64,000 nucleotides of DNA from Kosakonia pseudosacchari (GCF_900184035.1 NZ_FXWP01000009.1:372001-436000), one strand, 5' to 3'; shown: positions 10,304-20,081, counted from the stretch's first letter. The notes: generated by a model not told the origin, from the sequence alone. Numbers and translations are program-made.

Positions 10304-11698
10304 ATGATGTCCTGTTCATCCACCGCAGGCGGTTCACGGTGTCAGTCAACGCCGTCTGAGCCGCTTTCTGCTGCCATCGCCGGTAAAGTGGCGCTGCACC
10401 CGTGCTACTCAAAAAGCGGTCATCACCGTTTTGCGCGTATGCATTTACCGGTAGCGCCCGCCTGTAACCTGCAATGTAACTACTGCAATCGCAAATTCGA
10501 TTGCAGCAACGAATCCCGGCCTGGCGTCTCCTCTTCGCTGTTAACCCCCGAACAGGCGGTGGCGAAAGTACGGCAGGTTGCGACGGCTATCCCGCAACTT
10601 TCGGTGGTGGGCATCGCCGGGCCTGGCGATCCGCTGGCGAATATCGCACGCACTTTCACCACGCTTGAGATGGTGCGTGAACAACTGCCGGATATGAAAT
10701 TGTGCCTCTCCACCAACGGATTGATGCTGCCTGACGCCGTTGATCGGCTGGTCAGCCTCGGTGTCGATCACGTCACGGTGACCATCAATACGCTCGATGC
10801 GGAGATTGCCGCGCGGATCTACGCCTGGCTGTGGCTGGAAGGTGAACGGTACTGCGGACGCGAAGCGGGTGAAATATTAATAGCCCGCCAACTGGAGGGC
10901 GTTCGTCGCCTGACGGCACAAGGCGTGCTGGTGAAAATCAACTCGGTGCTGATCCCCGGCATTAACGATTTCGCGCTGGCCGATGTCAGCCGCGAACTGC
11001 GCGGGGCTGGCGCGTTTATTCATAACATTATGCCGCTGATAGCCCGCCCGGAGCACGGCACGGTTTTTGGTCTTAACGGCCAGGCGGAACCCGATGCAGA
11101 GATGGTCGCGCGCGTGCGCGAAAGCTGTGGCGAAGTGATGCCGCAAATGACGCACTGCCAACAGTGCCGCGCGGATGCGATTGGCATGCTCGGCGAAGAT
11201 CGCAGCCAGCAATTTGCCCTGGTACCCGTAGAATCCGCCCCGCAGCCGTGGTTGCCGACGCTGTTTCGCCGCGCGCAGCTTCACGCCAGTCTCGTCACTA
11301 AAGGCGAATCCGATGACGCGGAAGCCTGTCTGGTGGCGGTGGCGTCGACGCATGGCGAGCTGATCGACTGCCATTTTGGCCATGCGGATCGCTTTCGTAT
11401 TTACAGTTTATCGGCTGCGGGCGCGGTGTTGGTCAACGAGCGATTCACACCGAAATATTGCCAGGGTACGGAGAGTTGTGAGCCGCAGGAAAGCGATGCG
11501 CGAATGGACGCCGTGCTCGACTTGCTGGCCGATGTGAAAGCGGTTTTCTGCGCCCGTATCGGCTACGAACCGTGGCAAAAATTGCAATCGCGCGGTATTC
11601 AGCCCTGCGTCGATGATGCCTGGCAACCGGTCGCTTCCTCGCTGTTACGCTGGTGGCAAACGGTGCCGACAAAGGGGCAAAACAAGGGGGTGGCATGA
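10304..11698 (+). CDS. nifB: NifB, radical SAM synthase of the FeMo-co precursor
   Basis: Fuses two [4Fe-4S] clusters and inserts carbide and sulfide to give NifB-co, the first committed step of FeMo-co synthesis. Radical SAM motif C-x3-C-x2-C at Cys54, Cys58 and Cys61 (PACNLQCNYCNRKFDC), followed by the NifB-specific cysteines. A GIAGPGDPLAN segment and an MTHCQQCRADAIGMLGE motif follow. The C-terminal ~110 residues form a NifX-like cofactor-binding domain (HGELIDCHFGHADRF). 464 residues from the first of two adjacent ATGs, placed by GGAGGT at 10291-10296. It overlaps nifQ by 4 bp. Confidence 0.97.
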   Translation: MMSCSSTAGGSRCQSTPSEPLSAAIAGKVALHPCYSKSGHHRFARMHLPVAPACNLQCNYCNRKFDCSNESRPGVSSSLLTPEQAVAKVRQVATAIPQLSVVGIAGPGDPLANIARTFTTLEMVREQLPDMKLCLSTNGLMLPDAVDRLVSLGVDHVTVTINTLDAEIAARIYAWLWLEGERYCGREAGEILIARQLEGVRRLTAQGVLVKINSVLIPGINDFALADVSRELRGAGAFIHNIMPLIARPEHGTVFGLNGQAEPDAEMVARVRESCGEVMPQMTHCQQCRADAIGMLGEDRSQQFALVPVESAPQPWLPTLFRRAQLHASLVTKGESDDAEACLVAVASTHGELIDCHFGHADRFRIYSLSAAGAVLVNERFTPKYCQGTESCEPQESDARMDAVLDLLADVKAVFCARIGYEPWQKLQSRGIQPCVDDAWQPVASSLLRWWQTVPTKGQNKGVA

Positions 11699-12207
11699 TG
11701 CCCGTTGATGACTGGTTACGGCGCTTGTTATGGCTTTACCTGCACGGTGAAGGTTGCTACCCGGAAAGAATGGGCTTAAGCGTGAGCGACTGGGAAAACT
11801 TGCAGGCGCGTTTCGCCCCGCCTGCGCCAGAAATGCCTGCGGACTGCCGTCTGCGGCAAAAGCTGATGAGCGAACTTAACGCCACGCGCAGTGCAGAGCG
11901 CGCGGAACTGGCACAGTGGCTGGCGTGCCATATGTCGGCCGATGCCGCACCGATGCAGCACATTATTGCCAGTGTCTCACTGGCTTTTAATCACCTGTGG
12001 CAGGATCTGGGGCTCAGCTCGCGCGCGGAGCTACGAGAGCTGATGAGCGATTGCTTCGCCCCGCTTGTTGAGATGAACAGCAACAATATGCGCTGGAAAA
12101 AGTTTTTCTACCGCCAGCGTTGTCTGCATAGCGAAGGTGAAGTGGTTTGCCGCTCACCGAGTTGTGATGCCTGCTGCGAGCGCCCGCTCTGTTTTGAACC
12201 CTCGTAA
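11695..12207 (+). CDS. nifQ: NifQ, molybdenum donor for FeMo-co
   Basis: A 170-residue Fe-S protein that delivers molybdenum to the NifEN/NifH scaffold. The diagnostic C-terminal motif C-x4-C-x2-C-x5-C is intact (C-RSPS-C-DA-C-CERPL-C). GGGGG at 11686-11690 precedes ATGATG, and the start overlaps the nifB stop. Its stop is followed by a hairpin, which ends the nifBQ operon and the recognisable nif cluster. Confidence 0.95.
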   Translation: MMPVDDWLRRLLWLYLHGEGCYPERMGLSVSDWENLQARFAPPAPEMPADCRLRQKLMSELNATRSAERAELAQWLACHMSADAAPMQHIIASVSLAFNHLWQDLGLSSRAELRELMSDCFAPLVEMNSNNMRWKKFFYRQRCLHSEGEVVCRSPSCDACCERPLCFEPS

Positions 12208-12214
12208 CGTAACC

Positions 12215-12242
12215 AGCCTGATGTTGCGGTAATCAGGCTTTA
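12215..12242 (+). terminator. Terminator after nifQ
   Basis: Stem AGCCTGAT (12215-12222) / ATCAGGCT (12232-12239) with a 9-base loop and a short TTT tail, 8 bases after the nifQ stop. Confidence 0.65.
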
Positions 12243-12413
12243 ACACCGCGCCAAAACCCGCGCCGCCTGTACACGTCCCGCTTTGCTGTCCTATTCTTTC
12301 ACCATAAAAGTCAAATATTATGCCGCAGTCACACGGTTCCGGTAGCCAGGGTGTTAATGTTGCTTATATATTTGGAAAACTTATACAAAAGTACACGGTG
12401 TGCGAGGTGGCGA

Positions 12414-13652
12414 ATGTATTCTTTTGTGGCCAGACAGGCGATTTTTGATAAGCAATTGAACACCGTCGGTTACGAACTCCTCTTTCGGAACAGCATGGAT
12501 AACCGCTTCCCCGATATGTCTGCGGAACAGGCCACCACGCAGTTAATCGAAGAGCAGTTCCTCAGTGCGCCGGTGGGCCGTAAGAGCGACAACAGTACGG
12601 TTTACGTCAATTTTCCCTACCAGCTGCTGGTGGAAGGCCTCGCGGAAACACTGCCAATAAACCGCGTGGTGATTGAAATTCTGGAAAACGCCGAGCCGGA
12701 TATCAAACTGCTGGAAACCGTTAAACGGATGCACACGCTGGGATTTCGCATTGCGCTGGATGATTTCGAACCCGGAAACCAGTGGGAAGCCTTTATGCCC
12801 TATGTCAATGTGATTAAATTTGACATAAGGCGAAGCCCGCGCGAAAAAATTAGCGACTATATCCTCGCCAATCGGGAATTATTGCGCCATGCGGTTTTTC
12901 TGGCTGAGAAAGTGGAAACTTACGAAGAGTTTGAGACCTTTAAAAAATTGGGTTTTCATCTTTTTCAGGGCTATTTTTTCAGCAAACCTGTCGTCACCCG
13001 GAGAAATAAACTGGCGCAAAATCGTGCGTTTGCCCTGAAACTGATGCAGGAAGTTAACGTTGAATCACCCAATTTAAACAAAATAGAAGATTTGCTGAAA
13101 CGCGATGTGTCACTCTCTTTTAAAATTATGCGTTATGCGCAAAACATTTTATATAACACGCGCGGCATTAGCGGTTTTCGCAATCAATCCCTGCGCGATA
13201 TCGTGGTCTACCTTGGCATCGGTGAAATGCGCCGCTTTGTCCTGGTCGCCTGTCTGACCTCCTTTGAGGATGTCACCAACACCGAAATCTATTACCTGAG
13301 CCTGATCCGCGCCAAGTTCTGCGAACTGGTGGCGGCGCGTACCTCGACCAATAACATCGCTAACGACGCCTTTATGGTGGGCCTCTTCTCGCTGCTGGAT
13401 GTGATCCTTGGGTTGCCGCTGGAGGAGCTGATGGCGCAAATCGCTGTCTCGCCGGAGGTGGCCAGAGCGCTTGAAGCCAACAGCGGCGAACTCTATCCCT
13501 ACGTGCAGCTGGCGCGCCTGTACGAGCAGCGGATGTGGGATGAAGCCAGCGATGTGGCACATGAAATTGGCTTACCTAATTCGGCGATTTCAGAGCTGAT
13601 GAACCAGGCAGCAAAATGGGCAGATGAACTGCCGATTACTATTTCCCATTAA
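12414..13652 (+). CDS. EAL-HDOD protein, putative c-di-GMP phosphodiesterase/signalling
   Basis: 412 residues with an N-terminal EAL domain (about 1-205) and a C-terminal HDOD domain (about 210-405). The E-x-L-x-R motif (YELLFR), the Asn in YVNFPY, the LDDFEPGN acidic pair, the Lys in VIKFDI, the Glu in LAEKVE and the Gln in FQGYFFSKP are all present. Catalysis therefore cannot be excluded, although many EAL-HDOD proteins act by binding only. The ATG at 12414 follows GAGGT at 12404-12408; an in-frame ATG at 12351 lacks a ribosome site. It lies alone between the nif cluster and a chemoreceptor, each separated by hairpins. Confidence 0.85.
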   Translation: MYSFVARQAIFDKQLNTVGYELLFRNSMDNRFPDMSAEQATTQLIEEQFLSAPVGRKSDNSTVYVNFPYQLLVEGLAETLPINRVVIEILENAEPDIKLLETVKRMHTLGFRIALDDFEPGNQWEAFMPYVNVIKFDIRRSPREKISDYILANRELLRHAVFLAEKVETYEEFETFKKLGFHLFQGYFFSKPVVTRRNKLAQNRAFALKLMQEVNVESPNLNKIEDLLKRDVSLSFKIMRYAQNILYNTRGISGFRNQSLRDIVVYLGIGEMRRFVLVACLTSFEDVTNTEIYYLSLIRAKFCELVAARTSTNNIANDAFMVGLFSLLDVILGLPLEELMAQIAVSPEVARALEANSGELYPYVQLARLYEQRMWDEASDVAHEIGLPNSAISELMNQAAKWADELPITISH

Positions 13653-13653
13653 T

Positions 13654-13685
13654 TTTTCTGCGCACTGAACACAGTGCGCAGAAAA
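13654..13685. terminator. Perfect 14-bp hairpin, bidirectional terminator
   Basis: TTTTCTGCGCACTG (13654-13667) and CAGTGCGCAGAAAA (13672-13685) pair perfectly around a 4-base loop, 1 base after the EAL-HDOD stop. A/T arms on both sides of a GC core are the usual bidirectional terminator form. Confidence 0.85.
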
Positions 13686-13794
13686 TAAACCCCAGCACAA
13701 AGATACCGCTTGAAACAATATTTCACTTTACTGAAGTATTATTCACCCACTTTTTTAACAACCCGCCTTCCCTTAATTCAAATTAAAAATCCGA

Positions 13795-13877
13795 TGTGTG
13801 CTATTGCACAAAAATCATAACAATATGTGATTGAGATCAGATAAATAGATCAATCTTTCCTAAAATATTGCCGTTAT
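13795..13877 (+). promoter_or_regulatory. Candidate CRP sites and FliA-type promoter of the chemoreceptor
   Basis: TGTGT-N6-GCACA (13795-13810) and TGTGA-N6-TCAGA (13826-13841) resemble CRP sites. CAATCTTT-N11-GCCGTTAT (13851-13877) resembles the sigma-28 consensus TAAAGTTT-N11-GCCGATAA, with 5/8 and 6/8 matches at the right spacing. This is what one expects for a chemoreceptor gene, but the matches are partial. Confidence 0.4.
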
Positions 13878-13909
13878 TAATATTACCTTTCTTTACATAG
13901 TTGTGGATT

Positions 13910-15475
13910 ATGAAAAAAATAGCGCAGGCCACCGTATTAACCAAATTGCTCATCGGCTTCTCCATCCTGATCGTGATGATGTTGTTGCTGGGCGTTGTTT
14001 CTATTTATCAACTTAACAGCACCAATAAAAATATTGATCAGTTCCGCGAAAGCAGAATGCCAGGCGTTCGCTATACCCTTGAAATGCGAGGCGTCTTAGC
14101 TGAAATGCGCCTGCAACAGGTGCAGTATATTGCCTCCACCACGCCTGCGTCGCTGGATCAACATCGCGGCGAACTGCTGCAAAACCAGGCCACGTTCCTT
14201 AATGCTCAGCAGCAGTACGCAAAAATTTCGGCCAATGAGCCGCAAGAGATGCGCGCCCTGTTCGCGACTGTGGTGGATAACTTTAAAAACTTTGTCGACG
14301 TTAACGCCAAAGTGATCGACGCCATGAATCGCGGCGATGCTGCCGAAGCGGCCAAAATCAGCGGCGCGGTATCCGCAAAATATCGTACCCAGTTGATGAA
14401 AGATCTGGCGACGCTGGTGGATATGGAAGTCGCGATTGGTGATAAAGCCGGGGAGGATTCTCAGGCAGGTTACCGCCAGGCGCTCTATCTGCTGAGCGGC
14501 TTGCTGCTGCTGGCGCTGATTGCCACTGGGGTGATTGCGCTGTTTATCTCGCGTAATCTCTCACGCCAGCTCGGTGGTGAACCAGCCTACGCAATGTCGA
14601 TTATGAAGGCGGTCGCTGACGGTAAGCTGGGCACCCAGGTTGCGCTGCGCGATGGCGACAGCGAAAGCCTGCTGGCGACCATCCATTTAATGAACAATAA
14701 ACTGGCGGAAATCATCACCGGTATTATTGACGGCAGCGAATCGATTTCCCACGCCGCAGGGGAAATTGCCGAAGGCAACAACGATTTGTCACAGCGTACC
14801 GAAGAACAAGCGGCCTCTCTGGTACAAACGTCGTCGAACATGCAGCAAATTACGGAAAACGTGAAGAGTAACGCGGAAAACGCCCGCAAAGCGAGCGACC
14901 TGGCGCGTCAGACATCACAAACGGCGGTGAAAGGCGGTAAAGAGGTGCATGACATGTTGAAACGCATGCATGAAATTTCTGATAGCTCGCAAAAAATTGT
15001 CGACATCATTTCGGTGATTGAAGGCATCGCCTTCCAGACCAATATCCTGGCGCTGAACGCTGCCGTTGAAGCTGCGCGTGCCGGTGAACAGGGTAAAGGT
15101 TTTGCCGTGGTGGCCGGTGAAGTGCGTAACCTGGCGCAGAAAAGTGCCGAAGCGGCGAAAGAGATCAAACAGCTGATTGAAGGCACCGTAGAGAAAATAA
15201 CCGACGGTTCCCGCTACGCCGATACTGCCAGCCGCGCGATGGAAGAGATTGTGACCTCCGTAAACAAAGTAACGGATATTGTGGCTGAGATTTCCGCCGC
15301 TTCTACCGAGCAACATCAGGGGATCAAAGAGATTAGCGTCGCTATCGATCAGATGGACCAGGTGACCCAGCAGAACGCCACGCTGGTGGAACAAGCGGCG
15401 GTTGCCGCACAGTCGATGACCGAACAGAGCGAGATGCTGCGCGACTCCGTGCGCTTCTTCCAGCTGGCGCGGTAA
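13910..15475 (+). CDS. Methyl-accepting chemotaxis protein
   Basis: 521 residues: a short cytoplasmic N-terminus, TM1 ([22 protein letters not shown]), a periplasmic four-helix-type sensor domain (about 35-190), TM2 ([23 protein letters not shown]), HAMP, and a signalling domain with the hairpin tip [22 protein letters not shown]. The C-terminus ends RFFQLAR without an NWETF pentapeptide, so it probably depends on other receptors for CheR docking. ATG at 13910 is preferred over the upstream TTG. The ligand cannot be told from sequence. Confidence 0.92.
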   Translation: MKKIAQATVLTKLLIGFSILIVMMLLLGVVSIYQLNSTNKNIDQFRESRMPGVRYTLEMRGVLAEMRLQQVQYIASTTPASLDQHRGELLQNQATFLNAQQQYAKISANEPQEMRALFATVVDNFKNFVDVNAKVIDAMNRGDAAEAAKISGAVSAKYRTQLMKDLATLVDMEVAIGDKAGEDSQAGYRQALYLLSGLLLLALIATGVIALFISRNLSRQLGGEPAYAMSIMKAVADGKLGTQVALRDGDSESLLATIHLMNNKLAEIITGIIDGSESISHAAGEIAEGNNDLSQRTEEQAASLVQTSSNMQQITENVKSNAENARKASDLARQTSQTAVKGGKEVHDMLKRMHEISDSSQKIVDIISVIEGIAFQTNILALNAAVEAARAGEQGKGFAVVAGEVRNLAQKSAEAAKEIKQLIEGTVEKITDGSRYADTASRAMEEIVTSVNKVTDIVAEISAASTEQHQGIKEISVAIDQMDQVTQQNATLVEQAAVAAQSMTEQSEMLRDSVRFFQLAR

Positions 15476-15479
15476 TCGC

Positions 15480-15515
15480 ACGCCGTGCCACTCGCTGCGG
15501 GCGGCACGGCGTTTT
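15480..15515 (+). terminator. Terminator after the chemoreceptor gene
   Basis: Stem ACGCCGTGCC (15480-15489) / GGCACGGCGT (15503-15512) followed by TTTT, between the convergent chemoreceptor and aldehyde dehydrogenase genes. Confidence 0.8.
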
Positions 15516-15519
15516 CCTG

Positions 15520-16935
15520 CTACATGACGATGCTTTTCGGCTCCATAAAGGCCGCCAGTCCCCAGCGCCCCATTTCACGACCGATTCCCGAATGTTTAAA
15601 CCCGCCAAATGGCGCGGAAGCCTCGTGCGCCAGCGTATTGACCAGCACCCGCCCGGCGGTGATTTGCCCGGCAACACGGCGTGCGCGTTCAGGATCGCCC
15701 CCCAACACCAGCGCGCTTAAACCATAATCGGTGTCGTTGGCAATAGCGATCGCCTCGGCCTCGTCCCGATAAGCGATCACCGATAACACCGGGCCAAAAA
15801 TCTCCTCCCGCGCAATACGCATGGTGTTTTTGACCTCGCTAAACAGGGTCGGCCGTACCGACCAGCCGCGCTCGCATCCGGCTGCGCGCCCTTCTCCACC
15901 CGCTAACAGGCGCGCACCTTCCTGCTGACCAAGACGAATATAGGACTGCACGCGTTGCCACTGTTTTTCGCTGACCATCGGGCCGACTTCCGTGGCGGGA
16001 TCGCGCGGATCGCCCGATTTCACCGCCGCGACCGCCTGCGCCAGCGCCGCTTCGCACTCGGTTTTGCGCGATGCAGGCACCAGAATGCGCGTTCCCGCGA
16101 TACAGGCCTGGCCGCTGTTCATAAACCCGGCCTGAATCGCCAGCGGCACCGCGTCGGCTAAATCGGCATCCTCCAGAATAAGGGTCGGCGACTTGCCGCC
16201 CAGTTCCAGCGTGACGCGTTTAAAGGTCTCTGCCGCGTTACGCAAAATGGCTTTGCCCGTTGCCGTCGAGCCGGTAAACGAGATTTTCGCCACGTCCGGA
16301 TGACGACTTAGCACCTCACCAACCACATCGCCGCGTCCGGTAACAATATTGAAAACGCCTGGCGGCAGCTGCGCCTCGTGCAGAGCCTGTGTGACGATGT
16401 GGGTTTGCAGTGCACTCATTTCGCTCGGTTTCACCACCGCCGTGCAGCCCGCAGCGAGCGCCGCCGCCAGTTTGCCGCAGATAAACCCGGCATCGCTGTT
16501 CCACGGCGTGATCAACCCGGCGACACCGAGCGGTGTCATCACAACACGCGCCTGACCCACCACAGATTCGAACTCAAACGCTTTCAGCGCGTTGATCGCC
16601 TCTTCAATGACTGAAACCGGATAACGCGCCATCCAGTTAGCGCGCGACGCCGGTGCACCATACTCTTCGACAATCGCCTGCAACAGCGCGGGCTGGCAGG
16701 CTTCCAGCGCATCGCGCATCCGTATCAGAGCGGCAATGCGCTCATCGCGGCTGGTTTGCGACCAGCCGGGAAACGCCGCCTTTGCCGCCGCAATGGCGTT
16801 AAGCGCGTCGGCTTCACTGGCGAGCCGCACCTGGCCGATGACGTCTCCGGTTGCCGGGTTAAACAGGTCGAAACGTTCTGTACCTTGCGGTGTGACCCAT
16901 TCGCCATTGATTGAGATCTGTTCAATTGCCTGCAT
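15520..16935 (-). CDS. NAD(P)-dependent aldehyde dehydrogenase
   Basis: 471 residues of the ALDH superfamily. The catalytic Cys is in NSGQACIAGTR, the general base Glu is in ELGGKSPTL, and the nucleotide-binding FTGSTATGKAI motif is present. The start at 16935 follows AGGAGG at 16941-16946; an in-frame extension upstream would run into the divergent LysR gene. The substrate is unknown; the divergent LysR regulator 99 bp away is the likely controller. Confidence 0.9.
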   Translation of the reverse strand: MQAIEQISINGEWVTPQGTERFDLFNPATGDVIGQVRLASEADALNAIAAAKAAFPGWSQTSRDERIAALIRMRDALEACQPALLQAIVEEYGAPASRANWMARYPVSVIEEAINALKAFEFESVVGQARVVMTPLGVAGLITPWNSDAGFICGKLAAALAAGCTAVVKPSEMSALQTHIVTQALHEAQLPPGVFNIVTGRGDVVGEVLSRHPDVAKISFTGSTATGKAILRNAAETFKRVTLELGGKSPTLILEDADLADAVPLAIQAGFMNSGQACIAGTRILVPASRKTECEAALAQAVAAVKSGDPRDPATEVGPMVSEKQWQRVQSYIRLGQQEGARLLAGGEGRAAGCERGWSVRPTLFSEVKNTMRIAREEIFGPVLSVIAYRDEAEAIAIANDTDYGLSALVLGGDPERARRVAGQITAGRVLVNTLAHEASAPFGGFKHSGIGREMGRWGLAAFMEPKSIVM

Positions 16936-17034
16936 AACCACCTCCTCTTCACAGTGAAGCCAGTGTGGCACGCCTTTATCGCGCTGATAATCCACGCTAT
17001 GCTGCAAAGGTTGTTGCGAAATTCGGGATAATCT

Positions 17035-17925
17035 ATGCATCGTTCAGGTTTGATTGAGCTGGAAGTGGTGATGGCGGTGATGCGCCGGGGCAGTTTTCGC
17101 GCCGCCGCACAGGAGCTGGGAATGTCGCCGACGGCGGTGAGTAACGCCATTGCCGGGCTGGAGAGCCGCCTGGCGATTCGCTTGTTTCACCGCACCACCC
17201 GCAGCGTGGCGCTGACCGAAGCCGGGCAGCGGTTTGTTGCGCGTATTGGCCCGGCACTGCGCGAAATCCAGCACGCGCATGAAGAGATCCACAGCGTGGC
17301 GGATGAACCTTCCGGCACGTTGCGCCTGAATGTCCCGCAAGCCGTCGGGCAACTGTTCTTGGATGATCTGCTGGTGCGTTTTCTGGCGCGTTACCCGCAG
17401 ATGCGCATGGAAGTCGCCTCTGAAGCGAAGATGATCGACATTGTGGCTGACGGTTACGATGCCGGGATCCGCCTGGCGGAGTCTATCCCACAGGATATGA
17501 TTGCCGTGCCGCTCACGCCGGATATCCGTATGCGCGTGGTGGCAACACCTGAGTGGTTTGCCGCGCACGGCACGCCGCAAACGCCGGACGATTTACGCCA
17601 GCACCAGGGCATTTGCATGCGCATGTCCAGTGGCGGGAATTACCGCTGGGAGTTGTCGCACCACGGCGAGCGCATGACGGTTGCCGTTCCGGCGCGGCTG
17701 TCGACCACCGATCTGTTTACTTCGATTGCCGCCGTGCGCGCGGGCCTGGGCGTGGGCTTTCTGCCGGGGTTTTACATTGAAGAAGAGTTGCGTAACGGAA
17801 CGCTGGTTAGCGTGCTGGATGAGTGGACACAGCCCTTTAAAGGGCTGTGTTTGTACTATCCCGGACACCGCCACATCCCTGTGGGGTTACAGGCATTTAT
17901 TGCCTTTATCCGGGAGGCGCGTTAA
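17035..17925 (+). CDS. LysR-family transcriptional regulator
   Basis: 296 residues. N-terminal winged HTH (about 5-62: RRGSFRAAAQELGMSPTAVSNAIAGLESRL) and a C-terminal substrate-binding domain typical of the CrgA/AaeR-like LysR branch (VADGYDAGIRLAESIPQDMIAVPL). It is divergent from the aldehyde dehydrogenase gene, the arrangement usual for a LysR regulator and its target. Its stop codon directly abuts the stop of the convergent AhpD-like gene. Confidence 0.88.
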   Translation: MHRSGLIELEVVMAVMRRGSFRAAAQELGMSPTAVSNAIAGLESRLAIRLFHRTTRSVALTEAGQRFVARIGPALREIQHAHEEIHSVADEPSGTLRLNVPQAVGQLFLDDLLVRFLARYPQMRMEVASEAKMIDIVADGYDAGIRLAESIPQDMIAVPLTPDIRMRVVATPEWFAAHGTPQTPDDLRQHQGICMRMSSGGNYRWELSHHGERMTVAVPARLSTTDLFTSIAAVRAGLGVGFLPGFYIEEELRNGTLVSVLDEWTQPFKGLCLYYPGHRHIPVGLQAFIAFIREAR

Positions 17926-18405
17926 TTACTCAAGGTGTGCGCGATCGAGCCCGTAGGCTTTATCCAGCGCGCCCGGCAACGTTTGCGACAGCACCATCAG
18001 GCGGTTCCAGCTGTTGATAATGGCAATGGAAAACGCCAGTTCGGAAAGCTCCACTTCACTGAAATGCTCCCGCGCTTCGCGGTACAGCTCATCAGGCACG
18101 CCATGCGCGTCGAGTTTGGTCAGCGCTTCACACAGCGCCAGCGCGGCTTTCTCTTTAGCGGTAAACAGTGGCGATTCACGCCAGATAGCGACGTGGTAGA
18201 TGCGCAGTTCACGCTCACCGTGCAGTTTCGCCTGCTTCACATGCATATCCAGGCAGAATGCGCAGCCATTAAGCTGCGAGGCGCGGATATCAACCAGGTT
18301 TTTAATGCCAATATCCAGACTGCTGGCGTGCGACGCCTGGCTGGCATCGCCGAGGGTTTTGATTAATGCCGGAACAGTCTGGAACAGATTTACGCGATTG
18401 CTCAT
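17926..18405 (-). CDS. AhpD-like carboxymuconolactone decarboxylase family protein
   Basis: 159 residues with the alkylhydroperoxidase AhpD core motif C-x2-C-x3-H (CAFCLDMH), where the cysteine pair acts as a peroxidatic thiol system in the family. The pattern IWRESPLFTAKEKAALALCEALT is typical of the small stand-alone members. It is divergent from a MocR-type regulator, which may control it. The physiological substrate is unknown. The stop is back to back with the convergent LysR gene, with no bases between. Confidence 0.87.
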   Translation of the reverse strand: MSNRVNLFQTVPALIKTLGDASQASHASSLDIGIKNLVDIRASQLNGCAFCLDMHVKQAKLHGERELRIYHVAIWRESPLFTAKEKAALALCEALTKLDAHGVPDELYREAREHFSEVELSELAFSIAIINSWNRLMVLSQTLPGALDKAYGLDRAHLE

Positions 18406-18497
18406 CGTCTTTAGCCTCGTTTATGGATTCAACAGCGGCTATAGTACGCCTTTATGCCATAGTAAAAAGATGCAAAAACCGTAAATAGAGGTAGGAC

Positions 18498-19916
18498 ATG
18501 AAGCCGGGTTATAAAGCCATTTACGAGCAGTATCGACACAGCATTGCCAGCGGGTTGCTGAAACCGGGTGATAAGGTGCCTTCGGTGCGCGTACTGGCCA
18601 GCGAATTGGGTGTCGCGCGCAAAACCGTGGAAACAGCGTGGGCGATTCTGATCGGTGAAGGCTACCTGGTAAGCCAGGGCGCGCGCGGTACGCGGGTCAA
18701 TCCGGATTTGGTGCTGAGCGAACCGCCCACGTCGCCCATTGCGCCGCAGGCAGCAGACGCGCCACCAGGCATTGCGGATGTGCTGCGCGATCGCCCCGGT
18801 TTTTTGCGCCCCGGCATTCCGTCGCTGGATGCCTTCCCCTACAAAAAGTGGCTGCTGTTGTGCGGCAAAGCGGTGCGTTCGATGTCGCCGATGGAAATGA
18901 CCAACCCGCCGCTACTGGGTTACACGCCGCTGCGCGAAGCGATTGCCCATTATGTGAATGTGTCGCGCGGCTTATCCTGCACGGCGGACCAGATTTTCAT
19001 TACCAGCGGGTATAGCAACAACCTGCGGCTGATCCTCAATGCGCTTACCACCGCACGCGATAAAGTGCTGTTTGAAGATCCCGGTTACTATTTTGGCAGC
19101 CAGGCGCTGAAACGCGCTGCCAATAATCTGCACTTTGTCCCGGTGGACAGCCAGGGCCTGAATGTCGACTATCTGCAGCAATATCACCGTGATGCGCAGC
19201 TGATTTTTGTGACACCGTCACATCATAGCCCGCTGGCGGTGACCCTTTCGCTGCCGCGCAAGCAACAGCTACTGGCCTGGGCCAGCCAGCATAACAGCTG
19301 GATCATCGAAGATGATTACGACGGTGAGTTTCACTACACCCGCAAAGTGCTGCCGGCGTTGAAAAGCCTTGATAGTGATGATCGGGTTATCTATATGGGC
19401 ACTTTCAGCAAGACGGTGATGCCTGCGCTGCGCATTAGTTACATTGTGATGCCGCGCGCGACGCTTGCCGCGTTCCGTGAAACGGCGGAACTTACCGAAA
19501 GCGGCCAGCCGGTGCTGACGCAAAAAATCCTCGCGGCGTTTCTAGGCGAAGGCCATTTCTATAAGCATTTAAAAAAGATGCGCACGCTCTATTCGCAACG
19601 CAGAAAATATGTGCTGGACGCGCTGGAGCATATTTACCCTGGGCTGTTTACCGTGGAAGTGAGCGATGGCGGGATGCATATCACGGCGTTTTTACGCACC
19701 AGCACGCAGGATATCGCGCTGGCGAACCTCTGGCAGCAGCATCAGTTGCAGGTGAGTCCGCTCTCTCGCTGGTATAACTCGTCCGCCAAACGCTACGGCG
19801 TGATTATCGGTTATACCAATGTGCGCTCAGCGGAAGAAGCGCTGGCGCTATTGCAGCGCCCGGCTGAGGAAACGCGGGCGCTGCTGGCGGCCAAAGAGGT
19901 TATGGCAAGCTACTGA
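18498..19916 (+). CDS. MocR-type (GntR/aminotransferase) transcriptional regulator
   Basis: 472 residues: a GntR winged HTH (about 1-70: YEQYRHSIASGLLKPGDKVP, RVLASELGVARKTVETAWAIL) joined to a fold-type I aminotransferase-like domain. The PLP lysine is in MGTFSKTVMPALR and the family EDDYDGEFHY motif is present. MocR regulators sense PLP or amino-PLP adducts. It is divergent from the AhpD-like gene (92 bp). The 3' end overlaps a small ORF on the other strand. Confidence 0.88.
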   Translation: MKPGYKAIYEQYRHSIASGLLKPGDKVPSVRVLASELGVARKTVETAWAILIGEGYLVSQGARGTRVNPDLVLSEPPTSPIAPQAADAPPGIADVLRDRPGFLRPGIPSLDAFPYKKWLLLCGKAVRSMSPMEMTNPPLLGYTPLREAIAHYVNVSRGLSCTADQIFITSGYSNNLRLILNALTTARDKVLFEDPGYYFGSQALKRAANNLHFVPVDSQGLNVDYLQQYHRDAQLIFVTPSHHSPLAVTLSLPRKQQLLAWASQHNSWIIEDDYDGEFHYTRKVLPALKSLDSDDRVIYMGTFSKTVMPALRISYIVMPRATLAAFRETAELTESGQPVLTQKILAAFLGEGHFYKHLKKMRTLYSQRRKYVLDALEHIYPGLFTVEVSDGGMHITAFLRTSTQDIALANLWQQHQLQVSPLSRWYNSSAKRYGVIIGYTNVRSAEEALALLQRPAEETRALLAAKEVMASY

Positions 19917-20004
19917 CGAAGGAGAGATCCCACGCCGTGGCGATAAGCGAGAAGCTGACCAGCAGGGTCAACGCTAATGAGATAGTTCTGTCGGACTTTT
20001 CCAT
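19900..20004 (-). CDS. Possible small membrane protein, 34 residues
   Basis: A 34-residue reading frame starting MEKSDRTISL, followed by one hydrophobic segment of about 16 residues (ALTLLVSFSLIATAW) and a short polar tail, so a single-pass membrane protein. GAGAGGG lies 6 bases upstream of the ATG. It overlaps the 3' end of the MocR gene by 17 bp on the opposite strand. I do not recognise it. The support is the ribosome site, the charge pattern around the helix and the otherwise empty position. Confidence 0.5.
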   Translation of the reverse strand: MEKSDRTISLALTLLVSFSLIATAWDLSFVSSLP

Positions 20005-20081
20005 CGCACGTCCCTCTCTGTTGTGGGTTTCGCTATCAGACTGAAAAAATCGTAAGGATTAATAACTCTCCAGAGCAAAGT

